Below are positions 1-8,532 of a stretch of 64,000 nucleotides of DNA, piece by piece (within the stretch, counting starts at the first letter, position 1; each line of letters starts with the position of its first letter). The stretch is from NCBI GenBank assembly GCA_965658765.1, contig CBFHTO010000009.1, positions 14,087 through 78,086 of the forward strand, read 5' to 3'. The position numbers and the translations under genes were made by a program. The DNA comes from Glaciecola sp965658765. Its GTDB lineage: Bacteria > Pseudomonadota > Gammaproteobacteria > Enterobacterales > Alteromonadaceae. The notes under the pieces are model-generated. The model made no database searches and had not been told where the DNA came from. It saw only the letters and a list, made by a program, of their open reading frames with translations.

Positions 1-1049
1 CCTGCTTCAGCAATATTGGAACTCAACATTCCATTTTTATCGCGCCAATACCTCCATGGCTCCCTAATGTTTTTTAAGAGCCCACGTAATGAAATGCCAT
101 AAGAGCGCGCACTTTTTTGACGCATCATAAGTGTTACATCGAGATGATCTTGTAAATTATAACCAACGCCTTCGAGCGAAACTTGACACTTTACACCGAC
201 CTCTTCTAGATCTTTTTTGTTGCCAATCCCGGAACGCAATAAAATATTCGGGCTACCAATCGCACCGGCACATAAAATCACTTCTTTATTAGCAGATATT
301 TCAAAGGTAATCGATTTTTTCGTATAAATGAGAGACTGGACTTTATCACTCTCGATGACTAACTTTTCTATATTAGCTTCTGTGATGATGGTTAAGTTTT
401 GACGAGATTTCACATCTTCTGTCAAATAAGCCTTAGCTGAAGAACAGCGACTACCATTTCTTTGGCTTACTTGATAAAAGCCAACACCCTCCTGCTGGAT
501 ACCATTAAAATCGTTATTTTCATTGATACCAGAGTTTTTTACTGATTGGATGAAGTCTAAAGTAAGGGGATTTATGTGCTTAAGGTCCGAAACTGACAGT
601 GGCCCAGCACTTCCGTGTAGGCGAGAGATACCGCGAGAATTATTTTCACTTTTTCTAAAATACGGCAATACATCATTCCAGCCCCAACCATCCGCACCAA
701 GTTTCACCCAGTCATCATAATTTTGAGGGTTTCCTCTTATGTAGCACATAGCGTTTATTGAACTTGAGCCCCCAAGCGTTTTCCCACGGGGCCAGAATAA
801 AGAACGACCATTTAGTTGCTTTTCCGAAGAGGTATTAAAGCCCCAATTAATGCCTGAAAAATGGTTGAGGATAGATAGCCCAAACGGTATGTGTATCGCT
901 GGATTAGAATCTTTTTTGCCGGCCTCAAGCAAGCAGACAGTATAATTGCCGCATTCGCTAAGGCGATTTGCAAGCACGCAGCCAGCAGAACCAGCGCCAA
1001 CAATGACAAAATCATACTTCTTGAGTGCTTTGTGCTTAATTTGACTCAC
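1..1049 (-). CDS. GMC-family FAD oxidoreductase (choline/alcohol dehydrogenase type), C-terminus off window
   Basis: Reading the minus strand from a GTG at 1049, one frame stays open to the window edge (about 349 codons), so the gene is cut at its 3' end. The start DFVIVGAGSAGCVLANRL is the FAD-binding Rossmann motif of glucose-methanol-choline oxidoreductases. WPRGKTLGGSSSINAM with the following YIRGNPQNYDDW matches the family signature at about residues 85-115. These flavoenzymes oxidise primary alcohols or choline and pass electrons to quinones or oxygen. The substrate cannot be told; AlkJ/BetA-like alcohol dehydrogenase is the best guess. A GGAG lies 13 nt before the GTG, rather far, and no in-frame ATG precedes the Rossmann motif, so the GTG start is likely but not certain. 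Confidence 0.85.
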   Translation of the reverse strand, partial: MSQIKHKALKKYDFVIVGAGSAGCVLANRLSECGNYTVCLLEAGKKDSNPAIHIPFGLSILNHFSGINWGFNTSSEKQLNGRSLFWPRGKTLGGSSSINAMCYIRGNPQNYDDWVKLGADGWGWNDVLPYFRKSENNSRGISRLHGSAGPLSVSDLKHINPLTLDFIQSVKNSGINENNDFNGIQQEGVGFYQVSQRNGSRCSSAKAYLTEDVKSRQNLTIITEANIEKLVIESDKVQSLIYTKKSITFEISANKEVILCAGAIGSPNILLRSGIGNKKDLEEVGVKCQVSLEGVGYNLQDHLDVTLMMRQKSARSYGISLRGLLKNIREPWRYWRDKNGMLSSNIAEA

Positions 1050-1088
1050 AAATTGCTTTTGTCTCCATAATACATTTATTTACTTTTA

Positions 1089-1337
1089 TCACCGCCAATG
1101 CAATTCTATTAATAACTTTTCATTATCCTCATAAGACCCACACATTTCATCGTAAGGCGTATTTTGCTTTAAATAAACATTGTCAAAAGACTTGCCTTCT
1201 ACATGTTCCTTCAATTCAGTTAGTGAATTGAAACTGCGCGAGTCTCGGTAGTTGTCATGCAGCGCAACTTCTGCAGATTCTTTACCAATCGCTGCGATGT
1301 ATTTGCCACCTTCAATTGATTCTATGAATAGATTCAT
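1089..1337 (-). CDS. small conserved protein, DUF6482-like
   Basis: An 82-residue protein starting with ATG and beginning MNLFIESIEGGKYIAA. It has no membrane segment or signal peptide. The N-terminal half alternates short beta-like stretches (ESIEGGKYIAAIG) with an acidic C-terminus. The length and the opening pattern resemble the small DUF6482 proteins common in marine Gammaproteobacteria, but this is recalled family similarity only. It lies 39 nt downstream of the start of the GMC oxidoreductase gene and on the same strand, so the two could be co-transcribed. Function unknown. Confidence 0.6.
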   Translation of the reverse strand: MNLFIESIEGGKYIAAIGKESAEVALHDNYRDSRSFNSLTELKEHVEGKSFDNVYLKQNTPYDEMCGSYEDNEKLLIELHWR

Positions 1338-1399
1338 GCTTTTCTCTCTTATAAGTGTTTGTATGGCTACAATTTAAACACTCATAGAATCGGGAAAGA

Positions 1400-1897
1400 T
1401 CAGCTTTGCCACCATTTGTTTTTTAGGATGCGGAAACCTACAGTTTCCAAGACTTGTTTGAGTTCTTGACGGTCTTCAAGGTTTAAAAAGTTTCCAACCA
1501 CAATAGATTCTTCATCTGATCTGAACGTGATGAGAGGGAGGTGCCAGTGGTTATCGGTTTCGGAATAATAGACATGTAAGGATTTTCTATGTAGGTCTAC
1601 AATCTGCCTATGCTTGCGGTATCCCGAGGCGATGGATACTTGATGTTCCCGCACGTGAATAGTTTGGTTGCTGTAGGTGAATTTTGAGACTTTATACATA
1701 AGTAAGGCAAAAAGCCCTACCTCGGCACCTGCAAAAGGTAATACAATCCAAGCTCCTACAAAGCTCCAAGCTAGTGCGATAACCATCACAATGAACACCA
1801 TCACGAAGATGACCCACTTAGTCTGTTGCCAAGTAGCTGAGCGATTAGGAGATAGTGTAATTAATACACCATTCTGATCCTGTTCGCTTTTCACCAT
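1400..1897 (-). CDS. DUF2244 membrane protein
   Basis: A 165-residue protein. After a short hydrophilic N-terminus containing LSPNRSATWQQTKWV, two adjacent hydrophobic helices (about residues 27-45 and 49-68) are followed by a basic and polar C-terminal domain of about 90 residues. Conserved LSPNRS-type start, paired helices and total length are those of DUF2244 integral membrane proteins, often encoded near cytochrome oxidase or assembly genes in proteobacteria; no such neighbours are seen here. It starts with ATG at 1897 and is divergent from the TauE/SafE gene. Biochemical role unknown. Confidence 0.75.
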   Translation of the reverse strand: MVKSEQDQNGVLITLSPNRSATWQQTKWVIFVMVFIVMVIALAWSFVGAWIVLPFAGAEVGLFALLMYKVSKFTYSNQTIHVREHQVSIASGYRKHRQIVDLHRKSLHVYYSETDNHWHLPLITFRSDEESIVVGNFLNLEDRQELKQVLETVGFRILKNKWWQS

Positions 1898-1964
1898 ATA
1901 TTAAGTGCCTGTGCCAATTTGTACATTTTTATTAAACACGTCATTTTATTTTTAAGGGTTTATA

Positions 1965-2888
1965 TTGTTAACTCGAAGCCTAAACAGATTCAAGCTATCA
2001 AGCAAAAAAACATTCGTGTTATTTGTATGGATCTTGTTACTTTATAGTACAAATTCTTTCGCTATTTTCTTTGATTACATTGCTTTTGTTTTCCTGGGTA
2101 TCATTGGCGCTATTTTTGCCAATGCAACAGGGGCGGGCGGTGGTGTCGTTTTTGTTCCATTTTTCAATCAACTGTCGCTAAGCAATGAAACTATTATCGC
2201 GACTAGTTTTGCCATTCAGTGTTGTGGAATGAGCGCAGGCGCAATTGCGTGGACAAAGCATCATAAACAACTTAATGGGAAAGAAAAAAATGAATGGAAA
2301 CCTTTACCTAAAGTAGTTTTCGTAGCTGCCCCCCTGTCGATGGTCGGCATTTTGATTACTCAGTTTGTGTTAAATGAATATTTAAAGGATGTACAAAGCA
2401 ATTTACCTATCTATTTTGGTGGGTTTTCAATTGTGCTTGCGGTTTTTATATATGCATCAATACCCTTGATGAAGAAAAGTAAATTTTCGACAGAGATAAA
2501 ACCATTAGATTATGCTTTTATCGCAGTGCTGAGTCTCATCGGCGGCGTTGTTACGGCTTGTTTGTCAGTAGGGGTGGGTGAATTACTTGCGGTTTACTTA
2601 ATCTTGAGAGCGTACAATATTAGTTTTGCAATCGCATGCGCTGTAATTGTGTCTGCTTTTAGCGTCCAAGCGGGTATCGTTTACCATGTTTTTGTTAGTC
2701 AGGCAGTTTATTGGGAAATTGTTATGTTTGCCGGTTTTGGTGCCATTATCGGTGGGACAATTGCTAAGTTCGTTGTGCTGTTTTTCTCCGCACTCAAGTT
2801 AAAAATATTTTTTGCTACTTGGGTATTTATAATGGGGCTTGGTGCATTGCCGATTGTTCAAGAGTTATTTACGGGCTTGGTAATTTGA
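1965..2888 (+). CDS. TauE/SafE-family sulfite/anion exporter
   Basis: A 307-residue polytopic membrane protein. The first ATG in frame lies well inside, whereas a TTG at 1965 is preceded at 6-7 nt by AAGGG (1954-1958), so TTG is the likely start. The segment NATGAGGGVVFVPFF near residue 55 is the typical first-repeat glycine-rich motif of TauE/SafE (DUF81) permeases, and a matching second repeat with SVGVGELLAVYL appears near residue 200, giving the two-fold pseudo-symmetry of the family. Members export sulfite, sulfoacetate or other small anions; the substrate here is not known. Monocistronic, followed by a bidirectional terminator. Confidence 0.85.
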   Translation: MLTRSLNRFKLSSKKTFVLFVWILLLYSTNSFAIFFDYIAFVFLGIIGAIFANATGAGGGVVFVPFFNQLSLSNETIIATSFAIQCCGMSAGAIAWTKHHKQLNGKEKNEWKPLPKVVFVAAPLSMVGILITQFVLNEYLKDVQSNLPIYFGGFSIVLAVFIYASIPLMKKSKFSTEIKPLDYAFIAVLSLIGGVVTACLSVGVGELLAVYLILRAYNISFAIACAVIVSAFSVQAGIVYHVFVSQAVYWEIVMFAGFGAIIGGTIAKFVVLFFSALKLKIFFATWVFIMGLGALPIVQELFTGLVI

Positions 2889-2920
2889 GTACCGAAACTT
2901 GATTTGTGCTCTGACATTAA

Positions 2921-2949
2921 AAAAGGCGCAGTAATGATGCGCCTTTTAA
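2921..2949. terminator. bidirectional Rho-independent terminator
   Basis: A perfect 10-bp stem, AAAAGGCGCA (2921-2930) with TGCGCCTTTT (2938-2947) around a 7-nt loop. It has A-rich and T-rich flanks, so it works for both the TauE/SafE gene ending at 2888 (+) and the ibpA-like gene ending at 3011 (-). Confidence 0.85.
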
Positions 2950-3010
2950 ATTTGTTATTCGCTAGAAGTAAGCTATTGATTTTACTTACACTATTCGGTG
3001 ACGTGCTTAT

Positions 3011-3466
3011 TTAGTTGTTCTCAATAAGCTTTGATCCAATTTCAATACGTCTTGGCTTCTTAGATTCGGGTACTACCCGTTCTAAATCTATATGAAGTAA
3101 GCCATTTTGCAAATCAGCAGCGAGTACTTTTACGTTGTCACCGAGCTGGAATTTTCGCTCGAAGTTTCGTTCGGAAATTCCTTTGTGAAGATACTTGCGC
3201 TTGCTTTCCTCATCTTCTTTCGGCTCTGTATTTTCTTTTCGGCCAACGATTTTCAAGGTGTTTTCTTGAACCTCGATGAGAACTTCTTCCTGTGAAAAGC
3301 CAGCAATCGCCATCGTGATCCGGTATTTATCGTCACTTAGCAATTCGATGTTATATGGGGGATAGCTCGTCTGCTTCTCTTGTCGGTTAGCAGCATCAAT
3401 CATCGCAGCAAGATGCTCGCTGCCAATAAATGAACGGTATAACGGTGATAAATCTATAGTACGCAT
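3011..3466 (-). CDS. ibpA: small heat-shock protein of the IbpA/Hsp20 family
   Basis: A small heat-shock chaperone that binds unfolding proteins and holds them for DnaK/ClpB. The start MRTIDLSPLYRSFIG is nearly identical to the opening of E. coli IbpA, which fixes the start at 3466 although the frame is open further upstream. AAGGA lies 8 nt before this ATG and only 2 nt before an alternative ATG at 3472. The protein is 151 residues. The alpha-crystallin domain covers about residues 35-130, and GISERNFERKFQLGDNVKV followed by LLHIDLERVVPE matches IbpA closely. Monocistronic; its leader carries a heat-shock promoter and an RNA thermometer, described separately. Confidence 0.93.
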   Translation of the reverse strand: MRTIDLSPLYRSFIGSEHLAAMIDAANRQEKQTSYPPYNIELLSDDKYRITMAIAGFSQEEVLIEVQENTLKIVGRKENTEPKEDEESKRKYLHKGISERNFERKFQLGDNVKVLAADLQNGLLHIDLERVVPESKKPRRIEIGSKLIENN

Positions 3467-3568
3467 ATTCATATCCTTTCTATTAAGCAATATGTTAATT
3501 AGAATGAACTCCCGATTATTCGGCAAGTTCTTTGGTTAAATGTGAACCTTTTCAGCGTCCACATTTAA
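3467..3568 (-). promoter_or_regulatory. ROSE-like RNA thermometer in the ibpA leader
   Basis: In the transcript, AUAUUGCUU (3493-3485) can pair with AAGGAUAU (3478-3471), leaving one bulged G. This is the UYGCU-against-AGGA arrangement that defines ROSE thermometers and it hides the ribosome binding site in a short hairpin with a 6-nt loop. A second hairpin upstream has a perfect 9-bp stem (3560-3568 with 3536-3544). Leader length of about 95 nt fits ibpA genes of enterobacteria, where ROSE elements are established. Melting at heat shock is inferred. Confidence 0.7.
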
Positions 3569-3569
3569 T

Positions 3570-3597
3570 ATATGAGTACAGCTTTAGATTTTTCAAG
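3570..3597 (-). promoter_or_regulatory. candidate sigma-32 heat-shock promoter of ibpA
   Basis: On the minus strand CTTGAAA (3597-3591) is followed after 14 nt by CTCATAT (3576-3570). The sigma-32 consensus is CTTGAAA, 13-15 nt, CCCCATNT, so the -35 is perfect and the -10 nearly so. It lies between the hisIE stop and the ibpA leader. Confidence 0.6.
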
Positions 3598-3610
3598 TAA
3601 AAAATTTATA

Positions 3611-4237
3611 TTATTTTTTATGTCGACTTTTAAGCGTATCTACGACATCTGCCATTGATAAATTACTTGCCTGCAGTAAAACAAGCAGATGATAAATTAA
3701 ATCAGCTGATTCATTTTTAAGTTCATCTAAGTCTTGCACAGTTGCTGCAAGTGCAGTCTCTACGCCTTCTTCTCCGACTTTTTGTGCGATCCGTTTAATA
3801 CCACTTTTGTATAAAGACGCGGTATAACTTGAGTCTGCAGGCGCATCTTTTCTTGAGGCAATTAAGCTTTCAAGCTCAAATAAAAATTCATTTTGATTAA
3901 ATTTCTGAGGTGCATGTTCCCAGCAAGATCTGGTGCCAGTATGACAGGTTGGCCCATTAGCTTTAGCCATGATTAGCAGGCTGTCTTTGTCACAATCAAC
4001 ATGCACCTGCGACATCTCAAGAGTATTATTAGATGTCTCACCTTTGGTCCATAAGCGTTGCTTGGAGCGGCTAAAAAAAGTCACCAAACCGGTTTCAAAT
4101 GTTTTTTCAAGAGCAGCGTGATTCATATATCCTTGCATAAGCACTTGTCCGCTGTCTTGGTCTTGTACAATACTTGGTAAAAGACCGTCCATTTTATCCC
4201 AGGCGAGTTCTTGAAAATTATTGGTAGTGATTAGCAT
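3611..4237 (-). CDS. hisI: HisIE, phosphoribosyl-AMP cyclohydrolase / phosphoribosyl-ATP pyrophosphatase
   Basis: Bifunctional enzyme of histidine synthesis, steps 2 and 3: it hydrolyses PR-ATP to PR-AMP and opens the purine ring. The 208-residue protein has the cyclohydrolase domain first (about 20-100), with QVLMQGYMNHAAL, the metal-binding VHVDCDKDSLL and the zinc-ligand segment GPTCHTGTRSC. The pyrophosphatase domain follows (about 115-205), with VGEEGVETALAA and the helical LIYHLLVLLQ. This is the last gene of the his operon, 3 nt after hisF. The fused hisIE form is usual in Gammaproteobacteria. Confidence 0.96.
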   Translation of the reverse strand: MLITTNNFQELAWDKMDGLLPSIVQDQDSGQVLMQGYMNHAALEKTFETGLVTFFSRSKQRLWTKGETSNNTLEMSQVHVDCDKDSLLIMAKANGPTCHTGTRSCWEHAPQKFNQNEFLFELESLIASRKDAPADSSYTASLYKSGIKRIAQKVGEEGVETALAATVQDLDELKNESADLIYHLLVLLQASNLSMADVVDTLKSRHKK

Positions 4238-4240
4238 ATT

Positions 4241-5014
4241 TTATTGCCTTATTGCGATATTCTGAGAGCGTAAATGCGCTTTTAATTCGTCCATTTGGAT
4301 AATGTTTTTATGAAACACTGATGCCGCTAAAGCTCCATCTACATCTGCTTTTAGGAAAACTTCGCTGAAGTGTGCCATTGCGCCTGCGCCGCCCGACGCA
4401 ATCAGCGGTACTTTACATTTTGAGCGTACTGCAGCCAGTTGTTGGATGTCATAGCCTTCGCGGACACCGTCTTGGTTCATACAGTTAAGTACTATCTCAC
4501 CTGCGCCACGTTGCTGAACTTCATCAATCCAGTCGAGTGTTTGCCATTTTGTTTTTTGAGTACGAGTTTCATCCCCCGTGAATTGATAAACTTCGTATGC
4601 ATTGGTCTCTTCATTGAAAAAGCTGTCTATACCAACCACTACACATTGTTGACCAAAAGTATCGTATAGCTCGGTGATTAACTCTGGGTTTGCAAGGGCA
4701 GGGCTATTCACAGAGATTTTATCCGCGCCCATCGATAATATTCTGCCAGCATCTTCAACACTCTTAATGCCGCCTGCGACACAAAAAGGAATATCGATGA
4801 CTTTGGCTATTTGACTTACCCAGCTTTTGTCCACCACTCTTTGATCACTTGACGCAGTGATATCATAAAACACTAACTCATCAGCACCTATTTCAGCATA
4901 CCTTTGTGCCAGAGGGACTATGTCACCAATGATTTCGTGGTTTCTGAATTTTACGCCCTTCACGACCATTCCGTCGCGTACGTCTAAGCAAGGGATTATG
5001 CGTCTTGCCAGCAT
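4241..5014 (-). CDS. hisF: HisF, cyclase subunit of imidazole glycerol phosphate synthase
   Basis: With HisH it converts PRFAR and ammonia into imidazole glycerol phosphate and AICAR. The 257-residue (beta/alpha)8 barrel carries the catalytic aspartates D11 (in PCLDVRDGMVVKG) and D130 (VVVGIDS), plus the phosphate-binding segments VAGGIKSVEDA and IASGGAGAM. The start overlaps the end of hisA by 19 nt, which suggests translational coupling. Length and motifs are those of the family without any unusual insertion. Confidence 0.97.
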   Translation of the reverse strand: MLARRIIPCLDVRDGMVVKGVKFRNHEIIGDIVPLAQRYAEIGADELVFYDITASSDQRVVDKSWVSQIAKVIDIPFCVAGGIKSVEDAGRILSMGADKISVNSPALANPELITELYDTFGQQCVVVGIDSFFNEETNAYEVYQFTGDETRTQKTKWQTLDWIDEVQQRGAGEIVLNCMNQDGVREGYDIQQLAAVRSKCKVPLIASGGAGAMAHFSEVFLKADVDGALAASVFHKNIIQMDELKAHLRSQNIAIRQ

Positions 5015-5733
5015 GATATTGCCTCCGTTAAGCTAAATTTGCCTTCCAGAAGCGCTCTGCCAAGAATCACCCCATGCACTTTGGTCGGTTTTAAGGCGTC
5101 GATGTCGTCTAAACTGCCAATGCCACCGGATGCTTGCCATGTGATATTTGGGTATTCCTCGACTAGTTCTTTATACAAAGAGTTATTAGCACCTTGTAAT
5201 GTGCCGTCTTTGCTTATGTCTGTGCACAATACGTGTTTCAAACCAAAATCAGAGTAATATTGAATTAATTCGTCAATGCTTACGCCAGAATCTTCTTGCC
5301 AGCCATGGGTTGCCACAAATTTGTTGTTGTTTTCATCGATGTTTACGTCCAAAGCTAGCACAATATGCTCCGCCCCAAACTCCTCAAACCAACTAGCAAC
5401 AAGTTCCCGTTTGCTAACCGCTAACGAACCAATCACAACACGCTCTACGCCTGCATCAATAAGATTGACAACATCATCACGGCTTCGAATTCCGCCACCT
5501 GATTGAAAAGTCATTAGCCCCGTTGCTGACATTTTAGAGATGAGTTCGATTTGTCGTTTAGCTGGGTCTTTCGCACCAGTCAGATCAACAATGTGCAAGA
5601 CGGTAGCGCCTTGTGATGCATAGTCTTTTACTACTTCGACAGGATCGAAGGTATATTCAGTAGTTCGATTATAATCGCCTTGAAACAAGCGAACGACTTT
5701 TCCGTCAATGAGGTCAATGGCAGGAATAATCAT
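4996..5733 (-). CDS. hisA: HisA, ProFAR isomerase
   Basis: Catalyses the Amadori isomerisation of ProFAR to PRFAR in histidine synthesis. It is a 245-residue (beta/alpha)8 barrel paralogous to HisF. The catalytic pair D7 (MIIPAIDLIDGKVVRLFQGD) and D129 (VLALDVN) and the phosphate loops FQSGGGIRSRDD and QASGGIGSLDD are all present. It lies 2 nt after hisH and overlaps hisF by 19 nt inside the operon. Confidence 0.97.
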   Translation of the reverse strand: MIIPAIDLIDGKVVRLFQGDYNRTTEYTFDPVEVVKDYASQGATVLHIVDLTGAKDPAKRQIELISKMSATGLMTFQSGGGIRSRDDVVNLIDAGVERVVIGSLAVSKRELVASWFEEFGAEHIVLALDVNIDENNNKFVATHGWQEDSGVSIDELIQYYSDFGLKHVLCTDISKDGTLQGANNSLYKELVEEYPNITWQASGGIGSLDDIDALKPTKVHGVILGRALLEGKFSLTEAISCWQDA

Positions 5734-5735
5734 CT

Positions 5736-6350
5736 TTAAATCCTTGAAAAGTTTTTAAGTAACTGTGCGCCCGCATCAGATGAACGCTCTGGGTGAAATT
5801 GCACACCAAAAAAATTGTCTTTATGGATAGCAGCGGAAAAGGTCTTGTGATAATGACATTGTGCAATGGTGTGTGCGTATACTTTTACTGCATAACCATG
5901 CACAAAATAAAAGTACGCCCCATCATCAATATGTTCAAATAGAGGGTTGCCTTCAAATGATGTTACTTGGTTCCAGCCCATATGTGGTAGCCTCAGCTCA
6001 CCTACTTCCATCTTAGCAACGCAGCCAGGCATTAAGTTTAAACATGGCGTATTATGTACACTAGAGTGAGTATTCTCCTCAGACTCACTCACCATTAGTT
6101 GCATGCCTAAACACACTCCTAAAACAGGTTGTTCAAGTGATTGAACCAAGGGGATTAGGCCTTTTTCTCTGATACTTCTCATGGCAGCGGGCGCGCTTCC
6201 AACTCCTGGCAATATCAGTCGGTCGGCTTTTTTAATTATAGCTGAATCTTCGCTGACCAAGACTTCTATACCCAAACGCTCAAGCGCAAACTTAACGGAT
6301 GAAATGTTCGCACATCCAGTGTCTATGATGGTGAGTTTTGCTTTACTCAT
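5736..6350 (-). CDS. hisH: HisH, glutaminase subunit of imidazole glycerol phosphate synthase
   Basis: Class I glutamine amidotransferase that supplies ammonia to HisF. The protein is 204 residues. The nucleophile C80 sits in the elbow PVLGVCLGMQLM, and the partner residues H186 and E188 are in VQFHPERSS near the C-terminus. It starts immediately after the hisB stop codon, within the operon. Confidence 0.97.
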   Translation of the reverse strand: MSKAKLTIIDTGCANISSVKFALERLGIEVLVSEDSAIIKKADRLILPGVGSAPAAMRSIREKGLIPLVQSLEQPVLGVCLGMQLMVSESEENTHSSVHNTPCLNLMPGCVAKMEVGELRLPHMGWNQVTSFEGNPLFEHIDDGAYFYFVHGYAVKVYAHTIAQCHYHKTFSAAIHKDNFFGVQFHPERSSDAGAQLLKNFSRI

Positions 6351-7421
6351 CTACAAAGCGCCCTTTGAACTTGGTAACACGTCACCTTGCTTATTTACGG
6401 CTTGGCGCAATGCTCTCCCAAAGACTTTAAAAAGACTTTCGACCTGATGGTGGGCATTTCCTTCTGTCGTGCTCAAATGAAGTGAAAGCCCCATAGATTG
6501 TGCTAATGAATAGAAAAAGTGTGGCACCATCTCTGTTGCCAACTCACCGACTTTATCCTTGCTAAAATCGGCGTCAAATTGCAAATGAGGACGATTAGAA
6601 ATGTCCATTAAACATTCGGCTCGGCACTCATCCATTGGTAATGCGAAACCAAAACGAGCAATTCCACGTTTGTCACCTAGCGCTTTTTTGAATGCTTCAC
6701 CTAAGGCTAATGCAGTATCCTCCACCGTGTGATGGTCGTCGATATGCAAGTCACCATTCACTTTTACATTCATATGAACGCCTGCATGAGTTGCTATTTG
6801 GTCAAGCATGTGGTCAAAGAAGCCGATGCCTGTTTCAATTGTAGATTTGCCTTGTTTGTCTAAATCCAAATCAATACTAATTTGTGTCTCAGACGTATTT
6901 CTTTGCACCGACGCGGTTCTAGATTGGCTGGTTAATTGGTGGGTTATTTGACTCCAGTTATTTTGATTCCGATCATATTTGATGCCTTTTATCCCCATAT
7001 TTAAGGCTAATTCAATGTCCGTATCGCGATCGCCAATAACAAAGGAACGTGCAAAGTCGACTTTGGATGTTTGCAAATAGTCTTTTACTAAGCCTAATTT
7101 AGGTTTTCTGCAGTGGCAATTTTCGTGGTCAAAATGCGGGCAAATTAGAACGTCGTCAAAGTGCACACCTTGCCCTGAAAAAAACGCCATCATCGCATTA
7201 TGGGGAGCATCAAAGTCGGCTTGCGGAAAACTATCAGTCCCTAGGCCATCTTGATTCGATACCATAACTAAACTGTAGCCCGCATGTTGAAGTTTTAGCA
7301 GATTTGCAATGACCATTGGCTCAAAAACCAGTTTTTCGAGCCGATCGAGTTGCTTGTCTACCGGCGGCTCTTCTACTAGAGTGCCGTCTCTATCGATAAA
7401 TAATATGGCTTTTTGGCTCAT
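6351..7421 (-). CDS. hisB: HisB, histidinol-phosphatase / imidazoleglycerol-phosphate dehydratase
   Basis: Bifunctional enzyme for steps 6 and 8. The N-terminal HAD phosphatase (about 1-165) has the nucleophile and acid D10 and D12 in LFIDRDGTLVEEPP, the SNQDGLGT loop, a zinc site CPHFDHENCHCRKP and the VIGDRDTD motif. The C-terminal dehydratase (about 168-356) has the manganese-binding DDHHTVEDTALALGEAF and the second repeat HFFYSLAQSMGLSLHL. The fused 356-residue form is typical of Gammaproteobacteria. It follows hisC with 1 nt between stop and start. Confidence 0.97.
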   Translation of the reverse strand: MSQKAILFIDRDGTLVEEPPVDKQLDRLEKLVFEPMVIANLLKLQHAGYSLVMVSNQDGLGTDSFPQADFDAPHNAMMAFFSGQGVHFDDVLICPHFDHENCHCRKPKLGLVKDYLQTSKVDFARSFVIGDRDTDIELALNMGIKGIKYDRNQNNWSQITHQLTSQSRTASVQRNTSETQISIDLDLDKQGKSTIETGIGFFDHMLDQIATHAGVHMNVKVNGDLHIDDHHTVEDTALALGEAFKKALGDKRGIARFGFALPMDECRAECLMDISNRPHLQFDADFSKDKVGELATEMVPHFFYSLAQSMGLSLHLSTTEGNAHHQVESLFKVFGRALRQAVNKQGDVLPSSKGAL

Positions 7422-7422
7422 C

Positions 7423-8532
7423 TTAATTTGCCTTTTGCTGAGTGCTGTTTGCGTGTTTAATAAAAAACTGTTGGATAAGGCTGATTACTTTATCGTTTTC
7501 AGATGATGTCCCAGCGCTTATTCGCAAGCAATTATTTAAGTTTGTTTGTTTTGACTGATTTCTAATAAGTACGTTTTGTTCAACCAGAAATTGCATTAAC
7601 TCCTGATTGAGAGATGAACGGAAAAGAATAAAATTACCACATTGCTCTCCTACTACATCTACCGCGTCAATCTCACATAGAGCATGTTTTAATTTATTCA
7701 GTTCGATATTTAGCTCATCCACACGCGCGCTCATGTGTGCTAGCCCTTTCTCGCTGAGTGATGTTGACGCAATTTGAGCTACAGGATCAGAAATGGGATA
7801 GGGCGCGATAACTTTCATGATCACGGAATGAATCGCATCTGAACAAAGCATAAACCCGCATCGAATGCCCGCAAGTCCAAAAGCTTTAGAGAGTGTTCTT
7901 AGTATCACAAGATTACTATATTGTTTGAGCAAATTAGCATTATTATGCCTTGCACTAAACTCTATGTAGGCCTCATCTAAAACAACAATCGCAGAGTCTT
8001 TGTAGGCAGTCAGTACTTCATGTATGTCTGATTGATTAAGAAGTGTGCCAGTTGGATTATTCGGAGAGCATAAAAAGACAATATTTACATTGCCGACCTG
8101 TTGTTTAATATCTGCCAAATTTAAGCTGAAATCAGGTAATAGCTCAACATCTACTATGCCAACATTAAACGTTTGCGCACTGATTGCATACATACCATAA
8201 GTTGGCGTACAAATAAGTACTTTGCTTTTAGCAGGTGTACAGAATGCTCGAATAAGTAACTCTATGCCTTCATCTGCACCACGAGTGGCAATTACCTGAT
8301 CTGGATTCAGTTCGGCATAGTCCGCGTAGGCGGAAATTAACTCGCTTGGTTGACAGTCGGGATAGCGATTAAAGTGGCTTGAATCTATTTCAAAACAATC
8401 TGCGGTCGGGCTTTCATTTGCATTTAAATAGACACGACTTTGATGCCCAGATGAGGCAAAAAGGCGTCGAGCAGATTCGTAGGGAGTCAAAGAGCGTACA
8501 TGTGAAGCTGTGATTTTGTCTAACCAGTTCAT
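7423..8532 (-). CDS. hisC: HisC, histidinol-phosphate aminotransferase
   Basis: PLP-dependent class I/II aminotransferase that converts imidazole acetol phosphate to histidinol phosphate. The 369-residue protein has the PLP lysine K216 in LRTLSKAFGLAGIRCGF, the conserved SPNNPTGT (about 156-163) and VVLDEAYIEF (about 183-192). Its start overlaps the hisD stop by 4 nt (ATGA type), indicating coupled translation. Confidence 0.96.
   Translation of the reverse strand: MNWLDKITASHVRSLTPYESARRLFASSGHQSRVYLNANESPTADCFEIDSSHFNRYPDCQPSELISAYADYAELNPDQVIATRGADEGIELLIRAFCTPAKSKVLICTPTYGMYAISAQTFNVGIVDVELLPDFSLNLADIKQQVGNVNIVFLCSPNNPTGTLLNQSDIHEVLTAYKDSAIVVLDEAYIEFSARHNNANLLKQYSNLVILRTLSKAFGLAGIRCGFMLCSDAIHSVIMKVIAPYPISDPVAQIASTSLSEKGLAHMSARVDELNIELNKLKHALCEIDAVDVVGEQCGNFILFRSSLNQELMQFLVEQNVLIRNQSKQTNLNNCLRISAGTSSENDKVISLIQQFFIKHANSTQQKAN

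Noticed and set aside
812..1015. 67-codon minus-strand frame starting ATG near the left edge
   Set aside because: It is a shifted frame within the GMC oxidoreductase, whose true frame reads through the same DNA with clear family motifs.
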